The position numbers and the translations under genes were made by a program. This document shows, piece by piece, positions 12,559-24,645 of a stretch of DNA of 64,000 nt. The stretch lies in the NCBI RefSeq assembly GCF_905475345.1, contig NC_066587.1, positions 14,996,558 to 15,060,557 of the forward strand, read 5' to 3'. The stretch is from Vespula vulgaris. Its lineage: Eukaryota; Arthropoda; Insecta; Hymenoptera; Vespidae. The number at the start of each line of letters is the position of its first letter. Positions within the stretch are counted from its first letter, which is position 1. The notes beneath the pieces were generated by a model, which had not been told where the DNA came from, did not search any database, and worked only from the letters and a program-made list of their open reading frames with translations.

Positions 12559-12864
12559 TTTGTATGTTCGGATGATAAAAGAGATCGGAAGCAGCATTGG
12601 CTCGGAACACACTTCGATTATTCAAAGCATGATTCTTTCGAAACGATTCTAGGATTCAGCGATCCTCGTTTAATGGCTGTACCATCGCTAGCCGTTCGCT
12701 ATCTATGAACTCTTCGACTTGCCTATCAATGGAACTCGGATTTTCGTTTGTCAGGGGCAAGCTTTTATTCAGGCATGTCCATCGTTCGGTCGATCGACTC
12801 TTCTACAACTCCACTTCTCTTTCTGTCTAAATCTCTCCCACCTCTTCCTCTCTTCTTCTCTATT

Positions 12865-12885
12865 TCTCTCTCTCTCTCTCTCTCT
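12865..12885. repeat. (TC)10 microsatellite
   Basis: Perfect TC run inside a longer pyrimidine-rich stretch. Confidence 0.95.
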
Positions 12886-13635
12886 TTTTTCTATCTATCT
12901 ATTCGTCTACCTCTTTCTCTCCCTAGAAAAATCGATCGTGTAGATTTTCTATCGGTGGTTAATCCCGATTCGTGATGTGCAATGGTGCAAACTCGTCGGA
13001 GTGTATAATAGATAAAGGGAGATAAGATAAAAATCAATTGTGTCGAATTGAATCTATAAAGAATATAAAAATCATTTAGTTCAGATATGCGCATTGTCCG
13101 TTTGATAAGATTAAAAATTGAAAGCCTATCAATCTATGTAGAATTATTAAAAAGTTGATGCAATTTGGAAAAATATGACGAGAATACACCTATGTAGTAT
13201 GAAAAGTTAATGAACAAATTATCTTTTTGTGTGTGATCGTTCGATAAAAATATAATTTCAATCGTACTCTCGAATAAAAGTAAAATCGTTATATTTTACG
13301 AGCAATGGATTTCGTACGTTTGAATATTTGAAAAAAATGTTAAAGTTAATCGAGCGTAATGAGTTAGACTATGAATAAAATTGTACGGTAGGGAGTATAC
13401 GAGTATATATGTGCGGGTACGAGTGTGTACGGATTAACGGAAGAATCCTCTTGCAGGTTCGACGACCCTTCGGGCGGTGACGGGTGCCGTCGCAACGGAC
13501 CGAAATTCCACGACGATTCCGCGTAGCATCGGCTTAATTCTTTTCACAGAGAACGCCGAAAAGTTTCTCTCGCGTTTATAAAATTGATGTTCGAGAACGA
13601 ACGTTGAACATGAGAATAAGATGGGTACGTATACC

Positions 13636-13682
13636 ATATATAGCATATGTATATATATATCTATGTGTATATACACACACAC

Positions 13683-13725
<43 letters not shown>

Positions 13726-13733
13726 TTATATGT
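13636..13733. repeat. Compound (AT)n/(AC)n microsatellite
   Basis: Nearly 100 bp of alternating AT, CA and GTAT units, interrupted but all purine/pyrimidine alternating in long runs. Confidence 0.93.
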
Positions 13734-13780
13734 ATGTGCGTCCGGCTGGTCGGTTCGATCGCGTGTATCAATCGGTGCAG

Positions 13781-13868
13781 CTAATTGATAATAACAGTGC
13801 TCTTTTAATGTCATCATCCCGGCTAATTAGGATGTGGGCCTCTCTCGTTCAATTACCGTCATGTTATT
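13781..13868. promoter_or_regulatory. Candidate regulatory block with three homeodomain-type sites
   Basis: CTAATTG at 13781, CTAATTAG at 13823-13830 and CAATTA at 13850-13855 lie within 75 bp of repeat-free sequence. The block is held between an AT/AC microsatellite and a CT tract. TAATTR cores match many insect homeodomain proteins, so the specific factor cannot be told. Confidence 0.3.
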
Positions 13869-13934
13869 ATGAAACCACTCGGCTCACCCTTTATCCTGTA
13901 TCCTCCTCTTCTTCCCTTCCCTTCTTTTCATTCC

Positions 13935-13939
<5 letters not shown>

Positions 13940-13968
<29 letters not shown>
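13940..13968. repeat. (TC)14 microsatellite
   Basis: Perfect TC run of 29 bp. Confidence 0.96.
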
Positions 13969-13973
<5 letters not shown>

Positions 13974-14498
13974 GCTCTCTTTCGTTTGTGGGCCCTCTAC
14001 TATCGGTCTCACGATATCTTTATTATGTGGTACAGTCGAATTACAATAAATCGTTTCAAATGGACAATGCAAATCGTCGTCGAACGAAGTGCTTGTCATC
14101 TAAATGCTTCGTGATAACTTTCAATCGAAATGAAGATGAAAGAGTGTACTTGGAATTATACGCTATAATCAATCATTCGGTACACTTTGTTCTAGCTTGT
14201 TATGCACGTAACATCATGGATAGAAGCTCGTAGGATTAGACGAACGTTGCGGCAGCTGCACGATATTACGTTATTACACGTTAGATCGTGTTCCTAGTCG
14301 TTGTACAGAGTACGCTTATGATATTCAAAGTAAAGTAACGAAATTTGTTACCATATGCGTTCTAGGATATGCTCGTATAGTTTCTTCAAGAATATTGAAT
14401 CATTAAACTTGATTTTTTATTCATTTTTATTCATTTTGTGATTTATTCAAAAATCACACTTCTTTTTTTTATTTACCTACATACCTATATTCATGTCT

Positions 14499-14501
<3 letters not shown>

Positions 14502-14545
<44 letters not shown>
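14502..14545. repeat. (AT)22 microsatellite
   Basis: Perfect AT run of 44 bp, flanked by AT-rich sequence; self-complementary and able to extrude a cruciform. Confidence 0.97.
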
Positions 14546-14548
<3 letters not shown>

Positions 14549-15369
14549 ATTGTATATTTAAATTTAAATAAAAACTGGTCGGTGCATTTGAAAACGTTCG
14601 TCAAATATCAGTGTACCTTTTATAAGAGATCAGTGCTCGTATCAAAAACATGGCGTTTTGTGTAAAGAACGGATAAACGAAATTCTATGTCGTATTGATT
14701 TCGACGCTTCCCGTCGTTCCGATCCGACGAATTCGGCTCGCATCGAAGGGTTTATAAAAATCCACGCTACGATGTATTCTACCTACTCTTTCTATCTTCT
14801 TTCGAACGGAAGAGCGCGAATTCAGGCGGCTTATCTTCTTTCTTCGTTTCGACAGTCACATTTGATATCACAAAATCGTTCGAATAAAGTACGACGTTTA
14901 AAGATAAAAGTTTCATTCGGAGAAATCTACTTTTTCTTCCTTTTTCTAAATATTATTTCATATTTTCTTTACTAGTCTCTTGTTTTTTTAAATAGATTAA
15001 AGTCCAACATAAATAAGAATTTTTTCATCCATATTTAAATCTCTTATTTCTCGTTAGTTCGAGCTAACTTCAAATTACTTTGTAAGTTAGATATATCCTG
15101 ACTACGTCTATAATAATCACGGTTTGTTAACTAGAGATCAAAATAAATTTAATAAAATTTCTATATAGACATTCCGAGGAAATTAAATAAATTTAATTAC
15201 ACGAGTTTTTTCAATGGCTCAGATTTCCAATTAAAGAGAAGAACTAGTTAAAATGAATTGTGTTTTGATTTTAATTTAAATTCGTTAATTTAGAATGAGA
15301 AAATATATGGAAATGTGTAGTATCTCAAAGAACAAAAGTGTAATAATGAATATATTTACTGCGATGTAA

Positions 15370-15610
15370 GCAATCGTTATAAAGTGACCTCGATCAAGGT
15401 CGACGACGTATAATACCGATGTTCTTTGTTGATACTACAACACTCTCTACGAGAGAAAGTTCGAAACGAGTGTCATTATTCCGCCGAATGATCTCATACT
15501 TGAAAGGTCATTAAAGTAATTAGCAAATGGAGTAGCGGCTTCAATGGCTCTCTTGACATCCAATTACGCTTACGTTGTCGTCAATGATGTTTCATCGTCT
15601 CGAAGACGGG
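15370..15610. promoter_or_regulatory. Candidate regulatory block with nuclear-receptor half-sites
   Basis: TGACCT (15385-15390) and TCAAGGTCG (15394-15402) form an everted pair of AGGTCR half-sites with 6-bp spacing. TCAAGGTCG is an exact match to the extended YCAAGGYCR site known for Ftz-F1; ERR-type receptors use a similar one. A further AGGTCA lies at 15505-15510, followed by TAATTAG (15517-15523) and CAATTAC (15561-15567). The block is complex and CpG-containing between AT-rich flanks. Function is inferred. Confidence 0.4.
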
Positions 15611-16806
15611 TCACTGAACGCGCGTGTATGTGTCCTCGCAATTACGTGTTCTTTGTGTTCATCATGTAGATGAAAATTAGATCTTCTACCTAGTTATCGT
15701 CTCGGAGTGGATGCATTACTATAAACGATTTACGTAAGTACTTAACACTTACTCTACTGTTTCAAAAGAATTTTTATCATCTTCATTTTTTTTTTAGAAA
15801 TAAATTTTAGTGTAAACGTTTAAGTAGGTACATACAGTCGTCATTGCATCGATACTCGAAATAAATAGGTCAAGCGAAATTGTAACAAATTATTTTCTTT
15901 CTGGCTCTCGTTACTTACGTTTAACAAGCTGAATAAGAGTGTATAGAAATGAGGCATATCTTAAAGCTCAGGTTATTAAAGATTTTTCAGCTTTTCATCC
16001 GGCATAGCTTTACAGCCCTTCTGAGACGCATGAGATTTGATTCTGACGCCTGTACTGTGATACGCGAAAAAGTCTATCTTGCTTTTATGGATCTCTCGAA
16101 AGTTATATTCATAGATATACCTACTTACAGAAACATCGAACTTCCATTCGTAAAGGAAAACACATTTTCTCGATATCGAAAATAATCCACTGATCACATA
16201 TATGTATATACATACATGCATTTGTCCAATATATATGTATCGAAATATATCATGAGTTCCGAATATAAAAATTAATTTTTTGCAGAGTATTCATAAAAAA
16301 TCAAATCAATTGCAAACCATTAAATTGAAAAGAATTCTTACTTCAATGATATTATTTTGATAATATCAATAATATTCAACAGAGGACGTCTTTTTATAGT
16401 AATTAAAGTAAAGAATGAATATTAATAAATTTTTATCGATATGATTGTAACATAAAATACAATGGTTGTTGACTAAACGGTTGTTAATGATCCTACGAAC
16501 AATTTGATCGTAAGAAATACGTCGATATTGTATACGAGTTCTTTGATATAGGTATATTGAGTGAATGTGAATCGCTTTCATTGGATCGCGTTTACCCGAT
16601 CGCGATGAAGAAAAGAAGTCGCTAAAAAAAAAAATACAGACGCTAGTCTGCACAGCAGAATTCTTATTGCAAAGCAATAAGAATAATGAAAACAGGAGAA
16701 AGATTCTCGAATTGCTCTTGATGTCAAGATTCTTTCTCCCTTTTTCATCTTACGGCTCTTCAGCTTTCTCGGATATTAGCATCGTAACGGTCTGGGAAGA
16801 GAACGG

Positions 16807-16810
<4 letters not shown>

Positions 16811-16867
<57 letters not shown>
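16811..16867. repeat. (GA)28 microsatellite
   Basis: Perfect GA run of 57 bp, the longest GA tract in the window, followed by more GA-rich sequence to 16880. Confidence 0.98.
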
Positions 16868-16870
<3 letters not shown>

Positions 16871-17249
16871 AAGAGAGAGATACAGAGTCATGCGAAACCT
16901 AAGGAAGCGTATAATCGAATAACCAAACTATTGCGTTTGCAGCTGTACGAGAATCAACGCATTATCTTTGCACACCTGCACGCACTTCGCACATTTCTCA
17001 TGATACGATTATATATACCGAATTTATAATCAGATTTAATAATCGTTAAATCGGATAACAAGGATTCGCGTTGTTTAAGCTATTGTTTCGGCCCTTTATC
17101 ACGGCACGCAGGTTGACAAAAAGCGCGTGCGAAAGAGATATAGTAATATAGTAGGTATATACATTACGAGCGATTAAACGAAGCGGTTAAAGCAGAGCAG
17201 ACTAATTGGTGGAATTTAATGAATATTCGGCATACTCCGCATAACCAAT

Positions 17250-17252
<3 letters not shown>

Positions 17253-17296
<44 letters not shown>
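17253..17296. repeat. (GA)22 microsatellite
   Basis: Perfect GA run of 44 bp in the same orientation as the (GA)28 tract about 390 bp to its left. Confidence 0.98.
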
Positions 17297-17298
<2 letters not shown>

Positions 17299-17766
17299 TT
17301 TATCGATAGCTAATACAATTATTTCTCACTATTACATATTTAAAATAGTATCAGATATCAACATAAACTATATTCAACGTGATTATTACGAGAAAGCAAA
17401 GATATTTGTAGTCAAAACAAAAAATTGATTTATTTTAATAAACGAAACGGAGAACAATTTCATCACTTTTCTGAACATACTATTAAAATTTTAAAATAGA
17501 AACTGGCTTTATGGTCGTTATAAGCAAATAAGAAACCAAATGGTATAAAAAAAGAAGTATTTTTCTCTTTCTTTCTCTGTTCTACCCTCGTTCACAATAG
17601 TAAATACTTAGTAATTAGCGTGAAGGAAACAGGTCGCGCCGATAGCAAGACGCGATAAGGCTAATCGAATCGCACTAGTAAATTACTTTCCACCTCCTGT
17701 TCGTGAAACGGGGATGCGTAATCAAATAACGTCCTTACAACGCGCGTAATTCGATTGCTTTCGAGG

Positions 17767-17812
17767 TGAAGAAGAAGAAGTAGAAGCAGAAGAAGTAGAA
17801 GAAGAAGACGAT
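17767..17812. repeat. (GAA)n-type trinucleotide tract
   Basis: GAA units, broken by TAGAAG and CAGAAG. It is homopurine-rich, so triplex-prone in principle. Confidence 0.9.
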
Positions 17813-18510
17813 AGGCTGAGTGTAGCGACCGAAGACGATTTGAAAATCAAGAAGGAAGGGTGGACAAGAGAAGATGGAAGAAGGGCGGAATACCCTAAAG
17901 GACAATAACGACGGATGGTGTTGTACTTCCTGTCGGCGAGTGATCTCAAATTAGCGATTCCCAATCTACCCCGGGGCACTGAAATCACGCGGGAACGTTC
18001 TATCTCATTTTAGGATTCTTTCGTTTTACTAACGGCTTACTCGAACATAGATATTATTCATGAACCGTGGAACCTTGGTTGATGATCGTACACTGTTCTC
18101 TCTCTCACGTGTAGAATTATTTTACGAGATATTACTCTCTCTCTCTTTCTTTCTCTTTGATCTTTCTCGTATCTACATTGAATGTTCTTTGAAGAAGATA
18201 CGTGTCGAGTAAGATAAAAGTATATTTATTCGTCGATTTTTCCTTTGGTCCAACTTTACGTTAACTTTCGAAAGATGGACAGAGAAGAACGTGAAGAATA
18301 AATAACTACGATGTAAAATTGTAATACGTTATCGTAATACGTTAGGAAAAAAAGTGGCGTTTAAAAATGGAACTATGAGAAGAAAGTTTAGAATAAGGAC
18401 GAAATGTGACAATGGGTGATGCGAACGAATGAAAGCAAAGGAAAAAGAATGAAAGTGAACGCGGTAGAAGTGTCATTAGAACACTGCTTGGCTAACTTTC
18501 TCCGAGTGGT

Positions 18511-18905
18511 AAAGAGAAGAAAAGAAGAAAGGAAAAAAAAAGACAAAAAAAAACAAAAAAGAGAAAAATGAGAAGGAAGAATGATAAAGAAGGAGGTGGA
18601 GCAAAAGCGTTGCCAAAGCAGAGATGAGCTTTTCTTCTACGAGATGGAGGATGCTATTGGGTCGGAGGGGTGGTCCCGTGTCGTCGTGCTTGAAGGCATG
18701 TTGGAGAAAATCAAAGATGGCGGAGTGGGGAAGGGGATGGCATGTGCGACCGATTCTGGACCGCAGGAGAAACGAAAGAAAAAAAGGAGGAAAAAGGAAT
18801 AGACAAGAAAAGAAGAAGAAATTAAGATGGAAAGAAATAAAGTGAAGGAAAGGTAAGAAGAAGAAGAAAGAGAGATAGACAGAAAGAAAGAGAGAGAGAG
18901 AGGAT
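18511..18905. repeat. Long purine-skewed low-complexity region
   Basis: The plus strand is dominated by A and G, with A-rich stretches at 18530-18570 and GA repeats at 18865-18902. A less skewed stretch at about 18610-18770 interrupts it. The 189-residue minus-strand frame here reads mostly as Ser/Phe/Leu and is not credible as a gene. Confidence 0.85.
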
Positions 18906-20765
18906 GGATTGCTCACGGTCACTGTAGAGGAGGCGCTTAATTGTGTCGCGGAAATACTCAGACACAGGTGGATTCCTTTAATAATGTGCTCGACGGCGCG
19001 CTCGGCCGTTTCACCCTCTTGACGTTCTCTTCTTCTTCGTATCACCTACCCTTCTCACGAGTTTCGTTCTTCTTTTGTGTACTTATATTCAAGCGAGCAA
19101 GTGAATAAGACCGACGCATACAGAGTCATTTCCGACTCGTTTCATACTTCTTCTTTTTTGGATTTTTGGTATTGTCTTTGTTCTTACACTATCTACTTCT
19201 ATATATCTGTATATAGCTGCATCGATCATTGTTAATTGATTAATAGTATAAATTCATATTCAAAAATATATTGTCGATCATAATTACATAAAAATTTATT
19301 GCGGTTATAAATATTCTCATATTTTTTCGGATCACGGATATCGATACTTTCCTAGAAATACGATTTGGCTAATATATTCTATAACATCAAAGCTTTTTTC
19401 GAAATTGCTCTCTTAGGAAGATACCAAGATGGCACATCTGTTGCTGGGACACAAATCGATGTCCCTCCAAGGCAAACACTCGGAAGCGTGTCGCGCTTCC
19501 ATCAGCAAACAGACCATCACCACTCGACGAACCAGTTTCGTCGTCTAACTAACGGATCGATGTTTTTCTTCTCCAACTTATCAAACCTACTTATAATCAT
19601 TCCAATCAATAACAACAATTTCCAATCTGATCATATATAACATGAGATGAATTTTTGACGTCATTTGGACGTTCATCGAATAGTAGATCAAAAGAAATTG
19701 TATTCCCGTTATATTTGCCGAAGGAAGTACAAAGGAAAGAGGAAGTTGTGCGAATGGAAGACGTTACGTATGTACAAAGTGACGTCTAAGTTGAAATCGA
19801 CAAGTTCATAGGATCGACTCTTCGATGTATTTCTAGAGCTAACGGAGAACTCGGTGGTCGAAGTCAAGATACTTTGGTAGGATTCCAAAGTGATCGTTGT
19901 AGATAGAGTGAGAAAGAGAGGGAGAGAGAGAAAGAGTGAGTGAGTGAGAAACACAGAGAGGAAAGAGAGAGAGAGAGAGATACGACGACGACGTGGGGTG
20001 GATAGACGGAAGCTTTCCTTTATGGAGAGGGTGAAACGTTTCTTTGACGGATCATCCGAGCTCTAGTCAGTCGGCGACGTAATCTGTCTAGGCCTTGAGG
20101 CGTGGGCGTCGCTGCTCTCTCTCCCTATCACTCTCTTTCTCTTTCTCTCTCTCTCTCTCTCTTTCTCTTTCTCTCTCACCCTTTCTCCTTCCTCCACTTT
20201 GTTTCTGGAAAGCAACGTAGGAGGGAAGATAAGAGATAGAAGGACCGATGCAGCCAGCTGCAGCTGCGCGAGTTTGAGCTTTGCTCTCATGATCCATTCG
20301 TGATAAACTCCTGATAAAGTAAGTCATCGTGCAATCGCTTCTTATTATTCCTTTTGAAGTTTCAACAATCCCTTAAAATTTCTGAAACACCTTCTTTACC
20401 TTCATGAAACTGACAAGATCGTAATAACAATATTGACACTTTTCAAACGATCGATCAATATTAATAAATTTTAATTGAAATTTTAGATATTTAGATAATC
20501 GATATAAAATAATATTTATTTTCTCTTCCTTCGTAGTTAATAGAAGAAACGAGAAATTAGAGTGAATCAGATCGATCGCATCCATACGTGCGATTTAAAA
20601 CTCGTTTCGCGGAGCAATCTCGATCGTGCGAAACTTTTTCTACCTATACCGCACCGCTCTAACGAGAACTAATTTTCTCATGGGGCGGACCACGCGCACG
20701 CGGACTTCTAAGAATCTCCCACCCTGTAAATCGGCGCGCGACCCTCGCAAAAGAAAAAGGAGAAG

Positions 20766-20816
20766 AGCCGGAGGAGGAAGAAGAAGAAAGAGAAGAAGAA
20801 GAAGAAGAAGAAGAAC
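20766..20816. repeat. (GAA/GGA)n trinucleotide tract
   Basis: GAGGAGGAAGAAGAA-type repeats. It yields poly-Arg in one frame and poly-Ser or poly-Leu on the opposite strand. These are repeat artefacts. Confidence 0.92.
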
Positions 20817-21075
20817 ACGACGACGAGTGGACCACTCGGAGCCGGAAATTCTCGATCTCGTAACGCTGCGAAGCGATTGATGTAATGAATGTAATTTTAC
20901 TCGGAGCAAAAGAACGCGTCTTACTCTGAGCAATTTGAGGACGAGGCGAGAGGAACAAAATAATAAGATTGGAGGAAATAATATAAAAAAGTTCGATAAT
21001 AACGAGTTCGTGATGGAGGATCAACGGATTCCCTTAGAATTATCAGCACTTTTCTTTATTTTCTCTTTATCTTCG

Positions 21076-21103
21076 TTATTTATTTATTTATTTATTTATT
21101 TAC
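21076..21103. repeat. (TTTA)7 microsatellite
   Basis: About seven TTTA units, nearly perfect. Confidence 0.94.
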
Positions 21104-21246
21104 TTATTTACTACGGAAAAATTCTCAAAACTCGTATGTATCGTGTCTGTTGATTCGTCCTCGTAAATGTGAATCAATGAAAATTCATATTTTTCAAATA
21201 AGGATACGTTATTATATTTTGCAAGAGGAATGAGAACATATGTATT

Positions 21247-21268
21247 TCTCTCTCTCTCTCTCTCTCTT
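21247..21268. repeat. (TC)n microsatellite
   Basis: TC run of about 22 bp. Confidence 0.95.
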
Positions 21269-21644
21269 TCTTTCTCATACTTCCGGATCTCTTGTCGTTT
21301 CTTGATTAACGGCGTTCGATATTTCATTTCCTGCTACAAGTAAAATGCTGCCACGTAAAATGATTTAATGATGCGTTTCGATGTTCAACCACCATATTGA
21401 TTCGTTTAACCACGCTACGAAATCCTCAATGAAATAAAACGATAAATCGATAAGATATTTCTTTTCGTTTGGGTTAGCTTATAGGTAATGGGATATTGTT
21501 TTAAAATACCTTTCATTTGTGCAGATAGAATTTTAATGAGGGTCGGCAAGTAAAAACAGTGAATCTAAATGCGGGAAATCAAAAACGTCTCGACGGGAAC
21601 AGAAGTGATCTTCGTAAGTACAGAAAAAAAACGAACGAGCGAAC

Positions 21645-21703
21645 GAGAGAGAGAGAGAGAGAGATAGATAGATAGATAGATAGAAAGAGAGAGAGAGAGA
21701 GAA
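21645..21703. repeat. Compound (GA)n-(GATA)n-(GA)n microsatellite
   Basis: GA repeats, then about five GATA units at 21663-21684, then GA again. The compound order suggests GATA expansion inside a GA tract. Confidence 0.95.
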
Positions 21704-21724
21704 TGAGATGAGGGAGGAGAGGGA

Positions 21725-21870
21725 AAGTGAGCCATTAATTAATTGCCGTAATTTAAGCGGTCCACACCATAATTTATTCTTAGCTACCGCATAACGTTGC
21801 CGAATATTGATCGCCCGTTTCAAGCACGGCTTAATAAGCGTACATAAAATTTGCATAGCAAATAATGCCT
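21725..21870. promoter_or_regulatory. Candidate regulatory block with TAAT-core cluster
   Basis: ATTAATTAATT near 21734-21744 is followed by several further AT-core words in complex, repeat-free sequence directly beside a GA/GATA microsatellite. Homeodomain-type binding is the natural reading but is inference. No open frame of interest lies here. Confidence 0.3.
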
Positions 21871-21921
21871 CCATTACTCTATCAAACTTCCATCCGAATG
21901 CGCGGTTTCTCTCATTGGTAT

Positions 21922-21990
21922 ATAATTACATATGTATACATATAATATATATATTTATGTATATATATGTATATGTATACACACATATAT
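21922..21990. repeat. AT/GTAT-rich simple sequence
   Basis: Interleaved TATA, TATG and CACA units; low complexity. Confidence 0.85.
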
Positions 21991-23427
21991 TTCTCCGTAT
22001 GCATTTCCTTGTGTCCACAAAATCCTGAGTCGTCATTATTCGCAACGACGCTCTTTTAACGTCGTATTGTCGATACGAAAAAAAGGAGTTGATTATTATG
22101 CGGTACCCTCGGTGGTACACGTTCGTAATAATACTAATAATAATAATCATCATATTCCAGGCATATACGTCAACGTATATGCGACTTAATCGATGTATTC
22201 CTGCGTTTACTGATCAATGCGTTAATTAATGACCACATTTTACAGACGGCTACGAAAAGACAATCGTCGTATCAAAAGCCGATTCGCTATAATTCTCTTC
22301 GACGTATGACGCAGACGTTTGTTCTTCTACGCATTCCTATTCTTATACATACATACATATATGTAGATAGAGCGTTTAAATTCTAGACATAGAATCGAAC
22401 ACATTTTACGCAACGGAATGCTCGTTCGTTTTCTACCTATAATGAACGGTACGTTGCATAGAGAGCATCGACTAAACTTTATTTTCGTCGATTCGAATGG
22501 AGAATCGGTAAACCCTTGGAAAGAATTTTAATTGTGACTTGACTCTCCACTAGCAAAGATGCCTTTTCTATCGTGGCATTGACCTTTTCTCTCTTAGAAG
22601 AAAGACAGAGTAAAAGAAAGAGGAGAACTCTTTCTTTGTCTTGCGGGTACTTCGTCTCCGCAAAGAATTATTCGAAAAGTTTTTCGTTCCACGAGTAGAT
22701 CACCTCTCCATTTCATTTTATTTCCTCGGATTCTTTTGGCATTCTCTCGTATGGACCTATCAATAGTACACTTGTTATCAATCGAAGTTCCCCATACACT
22801 TCAGTTCCCGACCTTTCCTCTTACTGCGATATTACTTTTCATATTACGAACTTTCTTTTTGTATAAAAAAAAAAGGAAGAAAAACATTCTCTTCATTTTG
22901 AAGGAACGAGAAAAATCGGTAGAGATTTTCGACAATGAAATAGGAAACATTATTGTCTCTTAACGACTGTCTGGTCCATGTCGGTTTTCGTCGACGAGCT
23001 TTGCAAGGAAGTTTTTTATCGCCACAAGTTTTCGAAAAACCTCGGACGTACGTACGTAGATCATATTCTACGTTCGTTATAAATGCGACCCTGTAAAAAA
23101 TTCACCGACGAACGTGAACGAAGTAAAACACGGAGGAACGGAAAAAAATATTCGAGCGTAAAGGATGACGAACACAAAATATTTCGGGATGTAGGATTCG
23201 CGTGTGTAATAAAAACTGGTGCTTGGTACGCCGTCGGCATTGACTTTGGAGAATGATCTGAGGATTTTCGAGAGTCAAAGTCCGAAAAAGGGGGATGATA
23301 TTTTAAAGGGGCATCGTGCGCGTCGGACGGTACGGTGCAATCTCCCCATTTACAATGGACCCGACTCGAGAGCAGGTCTAATATGCTTTAAACCGCCGAC
23401 ATCGAAAGGAGAGAAAGAGAAAAAGAG

Positions 23428-23462
23428 AGAAAGAAAGAGAGAGAGAGAGAGAAAGAGAGATA
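23428..23462. repeat. GA-rich tract
   Basis: GA repeats broken by AAAG, in a purine-rich stretch from about 23400 to 23550. Confidence 0.9.
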
Positions 23463-24272
23463 GGGGATGGGGAGAGACAGACGAACGGAAAACGGACGGA
23501 TTGAGAAGAGTAAGGAGGGAAGGGAGAGGTAAGAGGAAGGGATGAAAACCACGAATATTCATAATAGGAAGTCGAAGAGAAATAAGCTGACCCTGCAAAC
23601 AGCCACTCGCACTTGGCACCGCCTGAATTCTCTGCGTTCGTTATGAGGACTCCTGGATCAACGATGGGAGACCGGAAAGAGAAAAAAAGAAAGAAGAAAA
23701 AGGATAAAAAAAAAGAAAAAAAGGAAGATGAAGAAGAAAGAAAGAGAGCTACGCCCCTTCTCTGCTATTCCTTTTTACGCACTTTTTTCCTTCTCGTCTT
23801 TGGTAGACTCCCGTCGAGGGCTCGTAGGATGGATTCGTTTCAGGATTGCGTTGGATTCGGACAGAGACAGGGCGTCGATGTCCGATTAAGAGATCGACCC
23901 TGTCTAACGCTTCTTGTTATTTCTTTTTCTCTTTTTTGCTTTTCCCTTTGCTTATGCTTTTCCTTTGAAGGAAATTCCGACGGAAAAATTTATCGGGTTT
24001 CTTGTGCATCGATTTCCGAACTGTGAATACGATTTTTACTAAAGACATCGGAAATAAATCTCTTTTCTTTCCTTTTGAATGATCTATGAAAAAAGAAAGT
24101 GTTTTCTAGTAATCAAAGATTTCGTCGATTGGTGAAAATTCTTTGATCGTGCGATATCATTCGTGCCAATATAGTTGTACGAGTCATCGACGAAATAATT
24201 GCTTTGAAAGGATCAATAGGACCAAAGGAAAAGGGATGAAAAAATTCGTAGATGAAAAAATCTGACAAACAT

Positions 24273-24277
<5 letters not shown>

Positions 24278-24316
<39 letters not shown>
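24278..24316. repeat. (GA)19 microsatellite
   Basis: Perfect GA run of 39 bp. It faces a (TC)16 run about 290 bp to the right, so the two are complementary on the same strand. Confidence 0.97.
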
Positions 24317-24319
<3 letters not shown>

Positions 24320-24431
24320 AGGAAAGTAAAAGAGGGAAAAGGGAGGGTCGAATTGAAAGAAAATGATAAAAAATGCAAGCGGTGTTGATTCGAAGGTCGA
24401 AAAAGGGAAAAAGACGACGATAATAGTAGGG

Positions 24432-24458
24432 AATAACAACAATAACAATAACAATAAT
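24432..24458. repeat. (AATAAC)n repeat
   Basis: AATAAC/AAC units repeated across 27 bp. Confidence 0.92.
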
Positions 24459-24602
24459 GGGGTAGTCTTGCAAACGGGTTGTAAAAAAGAAAAAGATAGA
24501 GATAAAGAGAAAGAGAGAGAAAAGAGATTCGCTTGGGCTTGGTAATGGTCTCTTGATATTTTGATGGAGGTGTACGCTATTTCTTTTCTCCGATGGCTTC
24601 TG

Positions 24603-24604
<2 letters not shown>

Positions 24605-24637
<33 letters not shown>
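24605..24637. repeat. (TC)16 microsatellite
   Basis: Perfect TC run of 33 bp, the opposite-sense partner of the GA run at 24278-24316. Confidence 0.97.

Positions 24638-24645
<8 letters not shown>

Larger units (their letters stand above)
6501..13400. other. Non-coding block 2: no gene seen
   Basis: No exon can be supported. Candidate regulatory blocks lie at 6545-6660, 7200-7345 and 11080-11400. CT tracts occur at 8508-8537, 9442-9478 and 12865-12885, a GA-rich tract at 12467-12558 and a CA/TA-rich stretch at 8995-9088. A G-rich plus-strand stretch at 10540-10830 carries many GATTAG/GGTTAG-like words and may be a decayed repeat. A short AT hairpin lies at about 6947-6992. The rest is AT-rich sequence with nothing I can name. 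Confidence 0.6.
13401..20000. other. Non-coding block 3: no gene seen
   Basis: No exon can be supported, although the longest open frame of the window (13604-14233) is here; it crosses an AT/CA microsatellite and a CT tract and is an artefact. The block holds two candidate regulatory segments (13781-13868, 15370-15610), (AT)22 at 14502-14545 and long GA tracts at 16811-16867 and 17253-17296. A GAA-type trinucleotide tract lies at 17767-17812. A strongly purine-skewed stretch runs from 18511 to 18905. AT-rich sequence at 14930-15350 and 16190-16460 shows nothing. Confidence 0.6.

Noticed and set aside
13604..14233. Longest open frame, 209 codons, plus strand
   Set aside because: It translates an AT/AC microsatellite (Tyr/Ile/His runs) and a CT tract (Ser/Leu run). 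The remainder resembles no protein.
18476..19045. 189-codon minus-strand frame
   Set aside because: Composed mainly of Ser, Phe and Leu from a purine-skewed region; a low-complexity artefact.
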